NCBI GenBank assembly: GCA_027596035.1
Contig: JADGJA010000308.1
Coordinates: 1-24,450, forward strand
Reading direction: 5' to 3'
Source: Thoreauomyces humboldtii
Lineage: Eukaryota > Chytridiomycota > Chytridiomycetes > Spizellomycetales > Powellomycetaceae
Length of the DNA stretch: 24,450 bases
Numbering within the stretch: position 1 is the stretch's first letter; each line of letters opens with the position of its first letter. The position numbers were made by a program, and so were the translations under genes. Positions 1-9,788 of the stretch are shown here, piece by piece. Under the pieces are notes generated by a model. The model had not been told where the DNA came from. It did not search any database and saw nothing but the letters and a program-made list of their open reading frames with translations.

Positions 1-940
1 GGAGGGGTGGGAAAGAACGCGCGCCTCCTTTGGCCAGAGGGATTGCGTCACACCCGATAAGGGGCTATTTCCACATTGCATACCCCTCTATCTCTATGTT
101 TAGACTCCAACAATTTTCTTTTTTCGTTTTTTTTCTCCCGCTCACACCAGGTACCATCTGTATGGGTGATACAACCCTATGTACATGCACAGCAATCGAT
201 GCGATAGCATTGCCATGCAACAGATTTGCGCTGATAAAAGGGAGAACAGAAATCGTCCATGTCCCATGCGCACGGTATCACTGCAGGGCATACAGTAAAT
301 GCACTTTACTGTGCCATTCACAGCAGGATGATGAGAGCAGCAGAAGTCCGGCAGTGCACTTTACTTTAGTTCGAAGGACGGAACCCTAGGCATGCATCAT
401 GACGTCAACGGTCATGTACCGAGCGTTCGGTTTCCTGGTTGATATTTCCACCCGGTGGTGCACACATTGGAGTCTTGTAACCAAACGAGACACTCACGCT
501 GTCGAGAAGGTTCTGCTCGCGTGACGGGTCGTGGCGCCCATGTGTCATGGTTTGCAGGGACGCCGTGCTTTGTTGATTTCTGTTGATGAGAGCGTGACCG
601 GCTACATTCTCTGCATAAAAGTAGCGTCATGGCCAACTCATGACTTGCTGGAAGACACACATAACGTATAGGGAATGCTGTCGTACCAGAATGCTGGTAT
701 CAGGAACGACTTCGCAGAATCAGGAGTGATTGGTTGAAACCTGGGGGCCTCTGGTTGCAACGGAGTTTCAAAAAGTCTTACGGCCACAACGCACAACGTC
801 ATCCTCTCACTGTTTTTTTCAATGAGTCAGATGGTACAGATGTATACTGCCTGCGACATAAAAGCCAAGCGTGCCGTCCCCTCGCCTCCTTGGCCACAAA
901 ACAAGTACTGTACTCAACACAACCGTAAGAAAACGCAAGC
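1..940. other. Gene-poor stretch upstream of the micropeptide gene
   Basis: I see no convincing gene here. The open frames are short, overlap on both strands, lack recognisable domains and do not join through plausible introns. The region contains pyrimidine tracts near 115-140. It also has an 8-bp inverted repeat (ACAGTAAA at 292-299 and TTTACTGT at 305-312). The right end is presumably the promoter of the small gene that starts at 941. Confidence 0.5.
857..864 (+). promoter_or_regulatory. TATA-like box of the micropeptide gene
   Basis: The sequence CATAAAAG lies 77 bases upstream of the ATG at 941, a normal distance for a fungal TATA element. This is motif and position only; no transcript start is known. 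Confidence 0.35.
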
Positions 941-1175
941 ATGGGCTCCTTCTTCTCCTGCCTAGGTGGCATTTGCAACTCTATCGCTTCTGGTCTGTCG
1001 GCCATCCTCAACGGAATCGCCGGCTTCTTCATGGTGAGCTTCCTTCCATTCGTCGCTGCTGTTTGTCCTGGGAAACGGCAACTGATTCGACGTCTCCTCG
1101 CAGAGCATCATCCGCGGCATCCAGAGCTGTATCAGCGGGACTTGCCAGGCAATTGGGCGATGCTTACCTTGTTGA
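941..1175 (+). CDS. Small Cys-rich hydrophobic peptide, possibly N-myristoylated (54 aa)
   Basis: Two exons, 941-1033 and 1104-1175, separated by a 70-nt intron (GTGAGC...CAG, CTGAT branch-like motif near 1082). Spliced, they encode 54 residues. The product starts MGSFFSC, which fits the N-myristoylation consensus (Gly2, Ser6), with a cysteine next to it that could be palmitoylated. The rest is a hydrophobic, Gly/Ser/Ala/Ile-rich stretch with regularly spaced small residues (about residues 8-48), and cysteines cluster at both ends (Cys7, Cys12, Cys40, Cys45, Cys51, Cys54, the last being the C-terminal residue). It looks like a membrane-embedded or membrane-anchored micropeptide. Similar short 'MGS...' hydrophobic proteins of unknown function are annotated in fungi, but I cannot run a search. 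The unspliced frame from the same ATG loses the Cys-rich end and turns into Pro/Arg-rich sequence, which supports splicing. Function is unknown. Confidence 0.65.
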
Positions 1176-1598
1176 GGGAGGCGGAGCTGCAACACCCCCG
1201 AGCACGCTTCGCCCCATTAAACCGGGACCTCCATCCACCTTTTCCTCCCATCCTCCCGCACTCCCCCCAATCTCGATCTCGACGAGTCTGCGCACACGGT
1301 CGTTAGGCCTGACCTTCTTGTAATTCATGTAATACTTTTTGTTAAATACCTAGCACTCGTAAAAACCTCACGACATCTGCTCTCATGTCTCCCTGAGAGC
1401 GAAGCTGAAAGACAGAAAGATATCGCCGTTGATTGTAGTAGGAATTCATCGTCACGCGGCGGGTACTGTGCAGATGTACACCACTGCACCGGATGTGCGG
1501 AATCAACTGCGCAGCAGTGCACCAGAGCAAGTACCGTATAAAAAAAGTGCATTTTCCCACCAAGTCATCTTCATTCCGTCGCCTGCTCCCTCACAAAG
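1176..1598 (+). promoter_or_regulatory. Intergenic region and promoter of the DPP5 gene, with TATA box at 1537-1546
   Basis: No gene is visible. The stretch holds the 3' flank of the micropeptide gene and the promoter of the peptidase gene. TATAAAAAAA at 1537-1546 lies about 60 bases before the ATG at 1599 and is the clearest TATA element in the window. Short open frames on both strands here are chance. Confidence 0.5.
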
Positions 1599-4234
1599 AT
1601 GGTCAACTTTGCGGCGGTCGCGCTCCTGACTTGCGCACTAGGTGTCGTCGCCTCGACCGATGTCCATCCCATGAACGCTCACGATCTGGTGCAATTTCAC
1701 AAAGTATCCGCTCCGATCCCCAGCGCCTCTGGTCAGCATGCCCTCTTCACATCCTCGCAGTATAACATCGAAAAGGATGTGACGACACACTCTCTCTGGC
1801 TCCTCCAGTTGAGTCAGACACCCGAAAATGAAGACGCCGAAGACTCCATCGTCCTCCTCTCCAACACCGTCACCCGCGATCCCGTATGGCTCAGTCCGTC
1901 CGTCGTCGCGGGTCTTGCTCCTGTCGACGGCGTCAGCCAGCTGTGGACCGCCGACGTCGCGAGTCTTCTCAGGAACACGAGCACCGTCGCCGTGCCCGAG
2001 TTTCATCAGCTAACGAGTTTACCCATCGACATGTTCAATCTGAAGTGCCATGCCACGACAAGCCAGTGCGCGTTCACTGCAGAAGTGTTCGATGAGGATG
2101 GTGGCAGTCTCGAAGGAGCTAGAAAGAGGAAGGAGGCTGAGGCGGCGCGGAAAGATACCGCTATGGTGTTTGACGAGTTGTTCGTAAGGCATTGGGACGA
2201 GTATGTGATTCCTGGCCAGAGGAACAATCTGTTTGTCATGAGCTACTTGATCGATGACGGAAACGTCAAGCTTTCGGGAAAGCCCGTCAACGTCATGAGT
2301 GGGCATGCCCTTGAGACTCCGGTAGGAACCGACGATCTGGGCAAGAACAGGACGTTGCAATTCCGTTTCTCATCTTCCTCATCCCGCACGTAGGTTCCAA
2401 AGGGAGGCCCTGCGAGTTACGATTTTTCCCCGGACGGCAAGGAGATTGCTTTCAGTTCTCGAGTCCCCAAGCGCACTGCAGCGTGGAACACTCGTCTTGA
2501 CATTTATACAGTCCCCACTGACGCGTCGCGAGACCCTCGATCCGTGTCCCGTGGCAAAGGTGCGGCCTCCCACCCCGTATATAGTCCCGACGGACTATTC
2601 CTCGCCTGGCTCGAGATGGAGATTCCCCAGCACGAAGCAGACAAGAACCGTGTGATTGTTCAAAACCGAGAGACTGGCAAAAGCAAGGATATTACGAAGC
2701 ACTGGGACAGGAGTGTCAGTGCTCTCGCGTGGACCGAGGATTCAAAATCTTTGATTGCCACGGCAGAGGACAAAGGTCACGTCCGGCTGTTTGCCGTCTC
2801 TGTCGTTCCTTCGAATGCTTGGTCCGAGAAGCTAAGCAGAAAACATAAGCCTCGCCGACTTGTCAAGAAGCACTCGAGCACTGGCGTTTCGGTTGCGGGT
2901 TCTACCCTCTTTTTCTCCCAGTCTTCAGGGACTCACCCTGCCGAAATCCACACCCTCGACCTCAAGACGGCGCTGGCTGTGTCCACTGACGATGACGACG
3001 ATGACATGGGCGACGAGATTCTCCCCAAGAAGCGCACGGATATGAATGGCGCTCTGCTCCTCCGCACGTTGCGAAGCACTCCCGAGGAGTTCTGGTTCCG
3101 CGGGGCTGGAAAGGAACCGGTGATGGGATGGCTTTACAAGCCCGTCGGATTCTCAGCCCACGCCGGGAAGTATCCGGTCGCCTTCTTGATCCACGGTGGA
3201 CCCGAGGGAGCGTGGAACGATGGATGGTCGGATAGGTGGAACCCGCAAATCTTTGCCGGAGCTGGATATGTCGGTGAGTGTGTGCGTGGTTCTTTGGCTT
3301 TGACATGACAGCAAGCTGATCTTTGCTCCTCTTTCCCCAGTGGTTGTGGTCAACTTCCATGGCTCGACAGGTTACGGAACCAAGTTCACCGAAGCAATCC
3401 TCAAGCACTGGGGAGACCGTCCCTACAAAGGTAACTCGGGATGCGCCTTTCAGGTGATGACCTTCTTTTGATTTCCTCTACTTCAGACCTCATGAACGGC
3501 CTCGATCACGTTATCTCGCATTATCCATTCATCGATCCATCCCGTATCCACGGATTGGGAGCATCTTATGGAGGTTACATGGTGAACTGGCTCAACTCTC
3601 ACACGCACAGGTTCCGATCTCTCGTGACCCACGACGGCATCTTTGACACTCGAAGCGCGTACTTTACGACAGGTTCGGTTACTCGAGACACGTGATGGCC
3701 AACGACCTATAGGACGCGATGCTAACCTATGCAACCCTGCCATGTTCCTTAGACGAGCTGTGGTTCCCTGAATCCGAGTTCGGAGGCAAACCTTACGATC
3801 GAAGTGGTCCCGCCCCTGCCCTCTACGAAAAGTTCAACCCGGCTCGGAACGTCAGAAGGTGGAGCACTCCAACCCTCGTGATCCACGGCGGACTGGACTT
3901 CCGTCTCCCCATCACGGAGGGACTGGCGGCTTTCACTGCTCTGCAGCGTCAAGGGATCCCCAGCAAGCTGATGCTGTTCCTCGACGAGAACCACTGGGTC
4001 CTCAAGCCGGCAAACTCGTTGCGCTGGCACAAGGAAGTTCTGGACTGGGTGGCAGACTGGGATGAGAAGCCCATCTGGAGGGACGGTGTCACTAGGAGCG
4101 ATTGGATGCACATCGAAGAGGATGACGACAAAGCAGAAGCTCGGGTCGTTGAGGATGTGGACCAGAACTGGTTGACGAGCGATGACAGCTTGCTTGTCCA
4201 GGAGGCTGATTCCAACCTCTCAGCATCTGCATAG
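1599..4234 (+). CDS. Secreted dipeptidyl-peptidase V (S9 prolyl oligopeptidase family)
   Basis: Five exons (1599-2321, 2394-3273, 3341-3430, 3487-3672, 3753-4234) encode 786 residues, close to the usual 700-750 plus for fungal DPP V. Residues 1-18 form a signal peptide (MVNFAAVALLTCALGVVA), so the enzyme is secreted. The N-terminal half is a beta-propeller with repeated SPDG-type blades (for example YDFSPDGKEIAF and HPVYSPDG). The C-terminal alpha/beta hydrolase domain carries HGGPEG, the nucleophile elbow GASYGG (Ser591), and probable catalytic Asp675 (GGLDFR) and His707 (DENHW). It should release X-Ala or other dipeptides from the N-terminus of extracellular peptides. All four introns are 56-80 nt; the last has a non-consensus donor (GTTCGG) but a good GCTAACC branch site. 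The acidic tail after about residue 740 is extra. The symbol DPP5 would fit by family but is not proven. Confidence 0.93.
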
Positions 4235-4525
4235 AAGATCTTCCTTAGTCTGGTCGTGTTTGACTGGCTACCTTTTTATCTGAGCTCATCCTTTCGACTC
4301 TGGTTATCAACACCGTGCTCGAGCATGATCATAAGAGGACGCGTTACCAGCCACCCGACCACCCTTTTCAAAGGCACGTTTTTGATCTATTTGTAACTCT
4401 CTTCCAAAAACAATATGTTCTCCCAGGCTCTGTCTACCCTAGCACCTTGTGCCTCCCGCCAGAACTGATAATAGGTAGGCTCATCTACTAGCTCTATGAT
4501 AAGCGATCCACTCTTCCTCCGACTC
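4235..4525. other. Convergent intergenic region
   Basis: Holds the 3' ends of the DPP V gene (+) and the coiled-coil gene (-). I see nothing else in it. Confidence 0.5.
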
Positions 4526-6371
4526 CTAATAGATCTCTTCGAACTCGAAGTCAGAACTTGAATCCGCCTCTTGATCGCTGCTAGTGGGATCTTCGGCAAT
4601 CTGCATCCCGCGGTCGACCATCTCGCTTGACACTTCCGTCTGCGTGACCCTCGATTCCAAGTCCACGGCAATCTCGTCGGCAGTCTGCATCCCACGGTCG
4701 ACCATCTCGCTTGACCCTTCCGTCTGCGTGAACATCGATCCCAGGTCCACGGCGATCTCGTCGGCAGTCTGCATCCCGCGGTCGACCGTCTCGCTTGACA
4801 GTTCCGTCTGCGATGCGCTCGTCTGCTGTTGCACGAGCGGCTCCAGGAAGCGGGAACGCAAGCCAGCCATGCGTGCCCGCAGCCAGTCCACTTCGTCTCG
4901 TGCGTCCTCGAGCTTGTCGGTTTCGGCGCGAAGAAGCCGGGCGGAGGTGAGTTCCTCCCTGGTTGCCTTCCTGAGGTCCTCCGTCAGAGCGCGGCAGGCA
5001 ATTCGAGAGTCTTCGAGATCTGCGACGAGCGACTGGTGCTCTGCTTCGCACGTCATGGCAGATTTCTCGTTACGAGCGACGCTTTGTTGAAGGGACGTCT
5101 GTTGCACCTCCAATCCCAAGAGCTTGACGTTGAGTTCCGCGAGGTTGGCAGCGAGGACTCCGTTTTGCTCCTGGACCGCAAAGAGATTGGTTTGGAGTGT
5201 GGCTTCTCGTGCTTCAGTCGCTGCGAGATCGCTGCCGAGTTCCGCCTGCCGCTCCATCGCCCTTCCGAGGGTAGAGGTCAGAGTGTTGTTTGCTTCTTCC
5301 ACTTCCATCCTACGTTCGTTCGCTCTCGCGAGGTTGTCGACGAGGGCGCTGTTTTCGTTCTGGGTGGCCGTGAGATTTGCTACAGCGTCAGCCAGCGCCG
5401 TCTCGGCCGTGACCAGCTTGGTTTCGAGCTCACTCCGAGCAGAGGCGAGCTTGCCTTCCAGGGCCTGGACTTGGTTTGCAGCCCACTCGATCTGGACCGC
5501 AGCTTCCCCGGACTCCTTCGAGCTTCGTTCGGGTAGCGACTAGCGCCACCTGCAGAGTCCGCGAATGGGTTGCAGCCTCCTCGGCGTGGGACGCAGCTCC
5601 CATCTTCGCTCGGTCGTGCTCAGTCCGGGCAGAGCGGATATCGTCTCTGATTGTGGCCTCCGACGTCTCAAGGGCCGCGATACGATCCCCTGATCTGCGT
5701 AGGTCGCCTGTGAGAGCTGTGTTTGCTGCTTCCAGATCCACTGCACGTGCGGTCGCTTCCGAGAGGCTGTGGCTGAGGGCTTCCTTCGTCTCCAAAAGCG
5801 TTTCGAGTCCGCGTTTAAGTTTGGCCTCTGACGTCTCAAGGTCCGCCACACGAATCCCTGATCTTGCGAGCTTGGGTCCAAGGTCTGCGTTTGCTGTTTC
5901 TAGATCCACTTTACGTCCGTCCGATGGCGCAAGATGCGGGAAGGCCCCAAATCTTTTCATCTGCTCGCGGACCGCATCGAGCTGGCCTTCGAGGGTGACT
6001 TCCCGTCTTCGCGCATAGCGCTGCCAGTGCCCGAGCTCCTCTCGGAGCTTTTCACCCTCGACGGTCCGGTCTACAGCTTCACCGTAGAGGTGTATGAAAC
6101 AATCGTACAGAGGTACGTTCAGAACAATGAACAGACATCCCGAGAACTGCAGGTCCCAGTTTCGACTACTTTGAAAGCTCAGCTTCCAGTTCCGACCGCC
6201 CCACCCGAGATTGTGATTGTCCCTGAGACGGTCCCTGAGCTCAGTGAACGACCTGAGCAGTTCTTCCTTGCTTTCAGCATCCCTTGCCATGTAGAGAGCC
6301 TTCTTCGCCAAACGCCAATACAAGTTAGATTCAAGCACAGTGACTCCCATCGCGCTTGTTGAAGATATCAT
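4526..6371 (-). CDS. Long coiled-coil protein with internal repeats, frame broken near 5511-5549
   Basis: Two long minus-strand frames read as one coiled-coil protein of about 610 residues. The upstream frame starts at ATG 6371 (or the in-frame ATG at 6350) and runs to the break. The downstream frame ends at 4526. Both are rich in Glu, Leu, Ala, Lys and Arg in heptads (LETSEAKLK, LEAANTAL, VEEANNTL), so a rod-like structural or tethering role is likely; no enzyme domain is seen. The frames differ by +1. Either a single-base indel near 5515 or a very short 34-nt intron (5516-5549, GTGGCG...GAAG) would link them. The latter is below normal intron size here. A 66-nt in-frame intron (GTCTGT...TGTAG, roughly 6080-6150) is also possible. 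The C-terminus has three 28-residue repeats and an acidic Ser-rich tail ending FEFEEIY. I do not recognise the family. Confidence 0.6.
4601..4822 (-). repeat. 84-bp tandem repeat encoding 28-residue units
   Basis: Three consecutive copies start at 4601, 4685 and 4769 on the plus strand, each beginning CTGCATCCC(G/A)CGGTCGACC. The period is 84 bases (28 codons), so copy-number change would keep the frame. The third copy is shorter, fading out near 4822. The encoded unit has the core SSEMVDRGMQTADEIAVDL followed by TQTE, on the minus strand in the C-terminal part of the coiled-coil protein. Confidence 0.85.
5653..5910 (-). repeat. Diverged duplication within the coiled-coil gene
   Basis: A segment of about 90 bases at 5653-5742 is repeated at 5821-5910, offset by 168 bases (56 codons). 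Both code on the minus strand for a VDLE(T/A)AN...RSG...LETSEA module. This is an internal duplication of about 30 residues in the rod, more diverged than the 84-bp repeats. Confidence 0.65.
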
Positions 6372-6404
6372 ATCTGGGAACGTGGGGTGCTTTGTCGGAT
6401 ACAC

Positions 6405-6763
6405 TACGGAGATGATACTGTTGGACGCTGCAGAGTGCAGAAGCCCTCACAGGGGAGGTTTCACGACTGTCCAAAATTTCGTTACCACGTTAGTGTACGA
6501 CGGTACTGAGAACCGAGTAGCAGGGATCGACATGTACCTGGCTGTAAGGCCATCAGACTCGCAATGCGGGCACGCACGGCGGGGGGAAGCATCGATGTTT
6601 ATTGTAAAATGACGAGTGATTGTGGAAGAGACAGAAAAGGTTACACCAGAGGAGGACCTCGAGAACAACATGGCTACGCCCGCGACATGTACGTAAGGGG
6701 CGAGCAGAAGAGTAGAATGCGGAGGGGAAATCAATCGGAGCGATACGCCACAGCTCCCTTTCC
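6405..6763. other. Intergenic region between the coiled-coil and GS genes
   Basis: Contains the 3' flank of the glutamine synthetase gene and the upstream region of the coiled-coil gene, both on the minus strand. The short open frames on both strands have no recognisable content and I treat them as chance. Confidence 0.45.
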
Positions 6764-9173
6764 CTAGAACAAAAGCTCGGTGTACTTGGGGTACGGCCAC
6801 TGGACGTCACTGACGAGTGCCTCGAGGGCGTCACCAGCGACGCGGACCTCCTCCAAGGAGTGAGTGAGCTTGTCACCGGCGAGATCACCTTGCTTCTCAA
6901 CGTCGGAATCGAGCTCATTGACGGCGTCGATGATGTCGCTCAGGTCCTCCGTGGCCTTGGCCAGCGTAGTGGTCAACGTGGTGAGCTTCTTGAGGGTGGC
7001 GAGTTCCGGCGTGGTCTCGTAATCGATCTCCAGGTTCTTCTGAGCGACGAGGAGGTCCGTGAGCTGCTTCTTGTAGGTGTAGGCGGCGGGAAGGACGCTT
7101 TGCATGATCATGTTCTTGAGCGTGTTTCCTTCGATGACGAGATCCTTCGAGTACTTGTGCATGAGGATGGCGAAACGGGAATCGAGCTCGCCAGAGGTCA
7201 TGATGCCCAGGTTGATCAGGAGGTTGCGGTGGATGGGTTCGAGGAGCTGTCGGAAGGCAACCGGGCATTGCTTGATGTTGGGGAGACCGCGCTTGGCCGC
7301 TTCGACGACCCATTCATCGGAGTAGTTGTTGCCTTCGAACCGAATGTTCTTGCTCGAGGTGATGTACTTGCGGACGACGGTGAGAATGTCCGCGGCGGAG
7401 GGGGTAGCCTTGTCGCCCTTCTGCTTGATGAGGGCTTCCGTGACTTCGTTGAGCGAGGCAGCTACAGCAGCGTTGCAGAGGACGGTGGGGAAGGAGGGGC
7501 TTTGCTTAGAACCGACGGCACGGAACTCAAACTTGTTGCCAGTGAAGGCAAAGGGAGAAGTACGGTTACGGTCGGTCAAGTCACGGGCAATTTGGGGCAG
7601 CGTAGAGACCTTCAGGTCAAGAACGGTACCGCCGACCTAAGTGGAGGATAGGGTTAGAAACGACCAGAGGATCGATCAATAACGAAGGTCCACCGCTTGC
7701 CCACCTTGACAGTCTGCAAATTGGGCTGCGAAAAGTTCTTGACATCGCGGTTCTGTTCGATCGCGTCCAGCACGTCGGTCAGGTGCTCGCCAAGGAAAGC
7801 CGACACGATTCCGGGAGGAGCTTCATTGGCGCCCAGGCGGTGCTCATTGCTGGCGCTCGCGATAGACGCTCTGAGGAGACCACCATGCTTGTGAATGCCG
7901 TCAAGGGTGGCCACAAGGAACAGAAGGAAGCGGTAGTTGGTCTCGGGCCTCAGTGTAGGCTCGAGCAGGTTGTCGCCGCCGTCAGTGGACAAGGACCAGT
8001 TACAGTGCTTGCCACTGCCATTGACCCCCTTGAAGGGCTTCTCGTGGAAAAGAACCTTCAGCTTGTGGCGGTGGGCGACCTGGTGGAGGGTCTCCATCAG
8101 CACCAAGTTGTGGTCGACAGCGACACTGGCTTCCTCAAAGATGGGCGCAATCTCGAATTGGTTTGGCGCAACCTCGTTGTGACGGGTCTTGACGGGAACG
8201 CCGAGCTTATAAAGCTCGAGCTCCGCCTCGCTGATGCAAGCAAGGACGCGGCTAGGAATCTGACCAAAGTAGTGGTCTTCGAGCTGCTGGTGCTTTGGCG
8301 GCACGGTGCCGACGAGGGTGCGACCGGTGATCTTGAGATCGGGACGCAGGTTGTAAAGCGATCGGTCGATCAGGAAGAACTCCTGTTCTGTGCCGAGCGT
8401 CGCGTATACACGCTTCGTGTCCTTGTCGCCGAGCAGGTTGAGGAGCTTGACAGCGGCGGTGGACAGCACCTCGGACGAGCGAAGCAGGATCGTCTTCTCG
8501 TCCAAAGCCTCTCCATTGTACGAGATGAAGACCGAAGGGATGTAGAGGATCGAGGTGCTGTGGGGTCCCTTGCGAAGGAACATGGGGCTGGTGGTGTCCC
8601 AGATGGTGTAACCTCTCGCCTCAAACGTGGTGCGCATGCCGCCGTTGGGGAATGAGGACGCGTCGGGCTCGGATTGAAGGAGTTGCGAGCCCGAGAAAGC
8701 GTCAATGGCGGTCGTCTCTTCCACTCCGTTCGAGATGACGGTCTTCAGGGTAAGGAAACTGTCGTGCTTCTCGGCTGTGGTTCCCGTCTGGGGCTGGAAC
8801 CAGTGCGTGAAGTGGGTTGCTCCTCGGTCCATCGCCCAGACCTTTGCGGCGTGAGCGACGGCATCGGCCGTGGCACGGTCAAGTGATTGACGGCCCTGCA
8901 AGAGGAATGAGGATGATGAGCACAGGGAAAGTTCGAAGGAAAGAGATCACTGCATTGCGGAACAGTTGCGCTTGCCTTGATCTGCTGGACGAACCTCGCG
9001 TGAATCGATTTTGGAAGAGTCTTTTGGAGGGTCTTGAGGTCGAAGCAGTTCTGGCCGTAAATCTCGCTGATGTAAGATGGGCGAGCCCCGCCGTCCTTCT
9101 GAGGCCAGTCCACGGTACGTCCGGTCCTGAGGACGGAGTCCTGAACGGCAGCGATGCGAGAGTCTTGAGTCAT
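6764..9173 (-). CDS. Type III glutamine synthetase
   Basis: Three exons (9173-8976, 8895-7705, 7636-6764) encode 753 residues, the size of type III GS (about 700-730) and twice that of the usual eukaryotic type II enzyme. It makes glutamine from glutamate, ammonia and ATP in the cytosol. The N-terminal GSIII domain has YGQNCFDL and GATHFTHWFQPQTG (about residues 91-105). Catalytic-core motifs follow: EQEFFLID (about 236), RHNEVAPNQFEIAPIFE (304-320), FHEKPFKGVNGSGKHCNWSLS (about 349-369), NEHRLGANEAPP (416-427) and FEFRAVGS. The C-terminal helical region typical of type III follows. Intron 1 (8896-8975) has a GC donor (AAG|GCAAGC); intron 2 (7637-7704) is GT-AG. The start at 9173 is the last ATG before the conserved N-terminus; an in-frame ATG upstream at 9218 would add 15 residues. 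Clear C/G-ending codon bias suggests high expression. Confidence 0.93.
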
Positions 9174-9692
9174 GTATGTACAAGAGAGTCGTTGGGTGAG
9201 GTGGTAGCAGTCGATCAAGAGATGAATATGGATGCTTTCGGTGACTTTGACGTGTGAACGAGGGTATGACGGATGCGAGGGGGTGGGATGTCAGGGCCAG
9301 CCTTATATGAGGGAGAAGCTCGATCCTCTGGAAAAGCATCTTTTCATCAGCCCCCCCTGGTCTCTCTCGCCCCGTGCAACTGCGAGGACGCCTTCTCGTG
9401 TTCCCATCTCCCCGCACACGTACACGAACGGAACTCCCCGCGAGATGCTCTTGGCCCGTCCATCCTACTGTTTGCCCATTCGATGCATTCCTGCAAGTCT
9501 CCACCACATCTCAAGCGAGTGTCTCCACGGCACCATACGTAGGACACATGATGCATCAACCATGTATTAGCTACTGTACTCGTGCACGGAGATGCCCAAG
9601 ATCTGTTGGCGAGGGTTTCCGCCGTGAGTGTGGGGGAGAGGCGGCGGTGGGGGTATCGTTGAGGCGCGTGCCTTGTGCGACCCAGTCGCGGA

Positions 9693-9736
9693 GATAAAGA
9701 AGATAAGAAAACTGCACAGAACAAGAGGAAGATAAC
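9693..9736 (+). promoter_or_regulatory. Cluster of three GATA motifs
   Basis: GATAAA at 9693, GATAAG at 9702 and GATAAC at 9731 lie within 44 bases. In fungi, GATA factors of the AreA/Gat1 type bind such clustered sites and activate nitrogen genes, including glutamine synthetase. The cluster lies about 520-560 bases upstream of the GS ATG, so a regulatory link is an inference. Confidence 0.4.
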
Positions 9737-9788
9737 GGAACAAAGCAACGGTGGCTGTGCGGTCTCGTTCGCTTTTCCGTGTCAGAGT

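Noticed and set aside
30..389. Plus-strand open frame of 119 codons near the left edge
   Set aside because: Composition is random, there is no recognisable domain, and no neighbouring exon joins it.
412..660. Minus-strand open frame of 82 codons
   Set aside because: Short, no domain or splice support, and overlapped by other chance frames.
4584..5543. Long plus-strand frames opposite the coiled-coil gene
   Set aside because: They are mirror frames of the repetitive minus-strand coding sequence; only the minus frame gives heptads.
6860..7651. 263-codon plus-strand frame opposite glutamine synthetase
   Set aside because: Shadow of the GS last exon; the minus strand carries clear GS sequence.
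7783..8655. 290-codon plus-strand frame opposite glutamine synthetase
   Set aside because: Shadow of GS exon 2, produced by strong third-position G/C bias.
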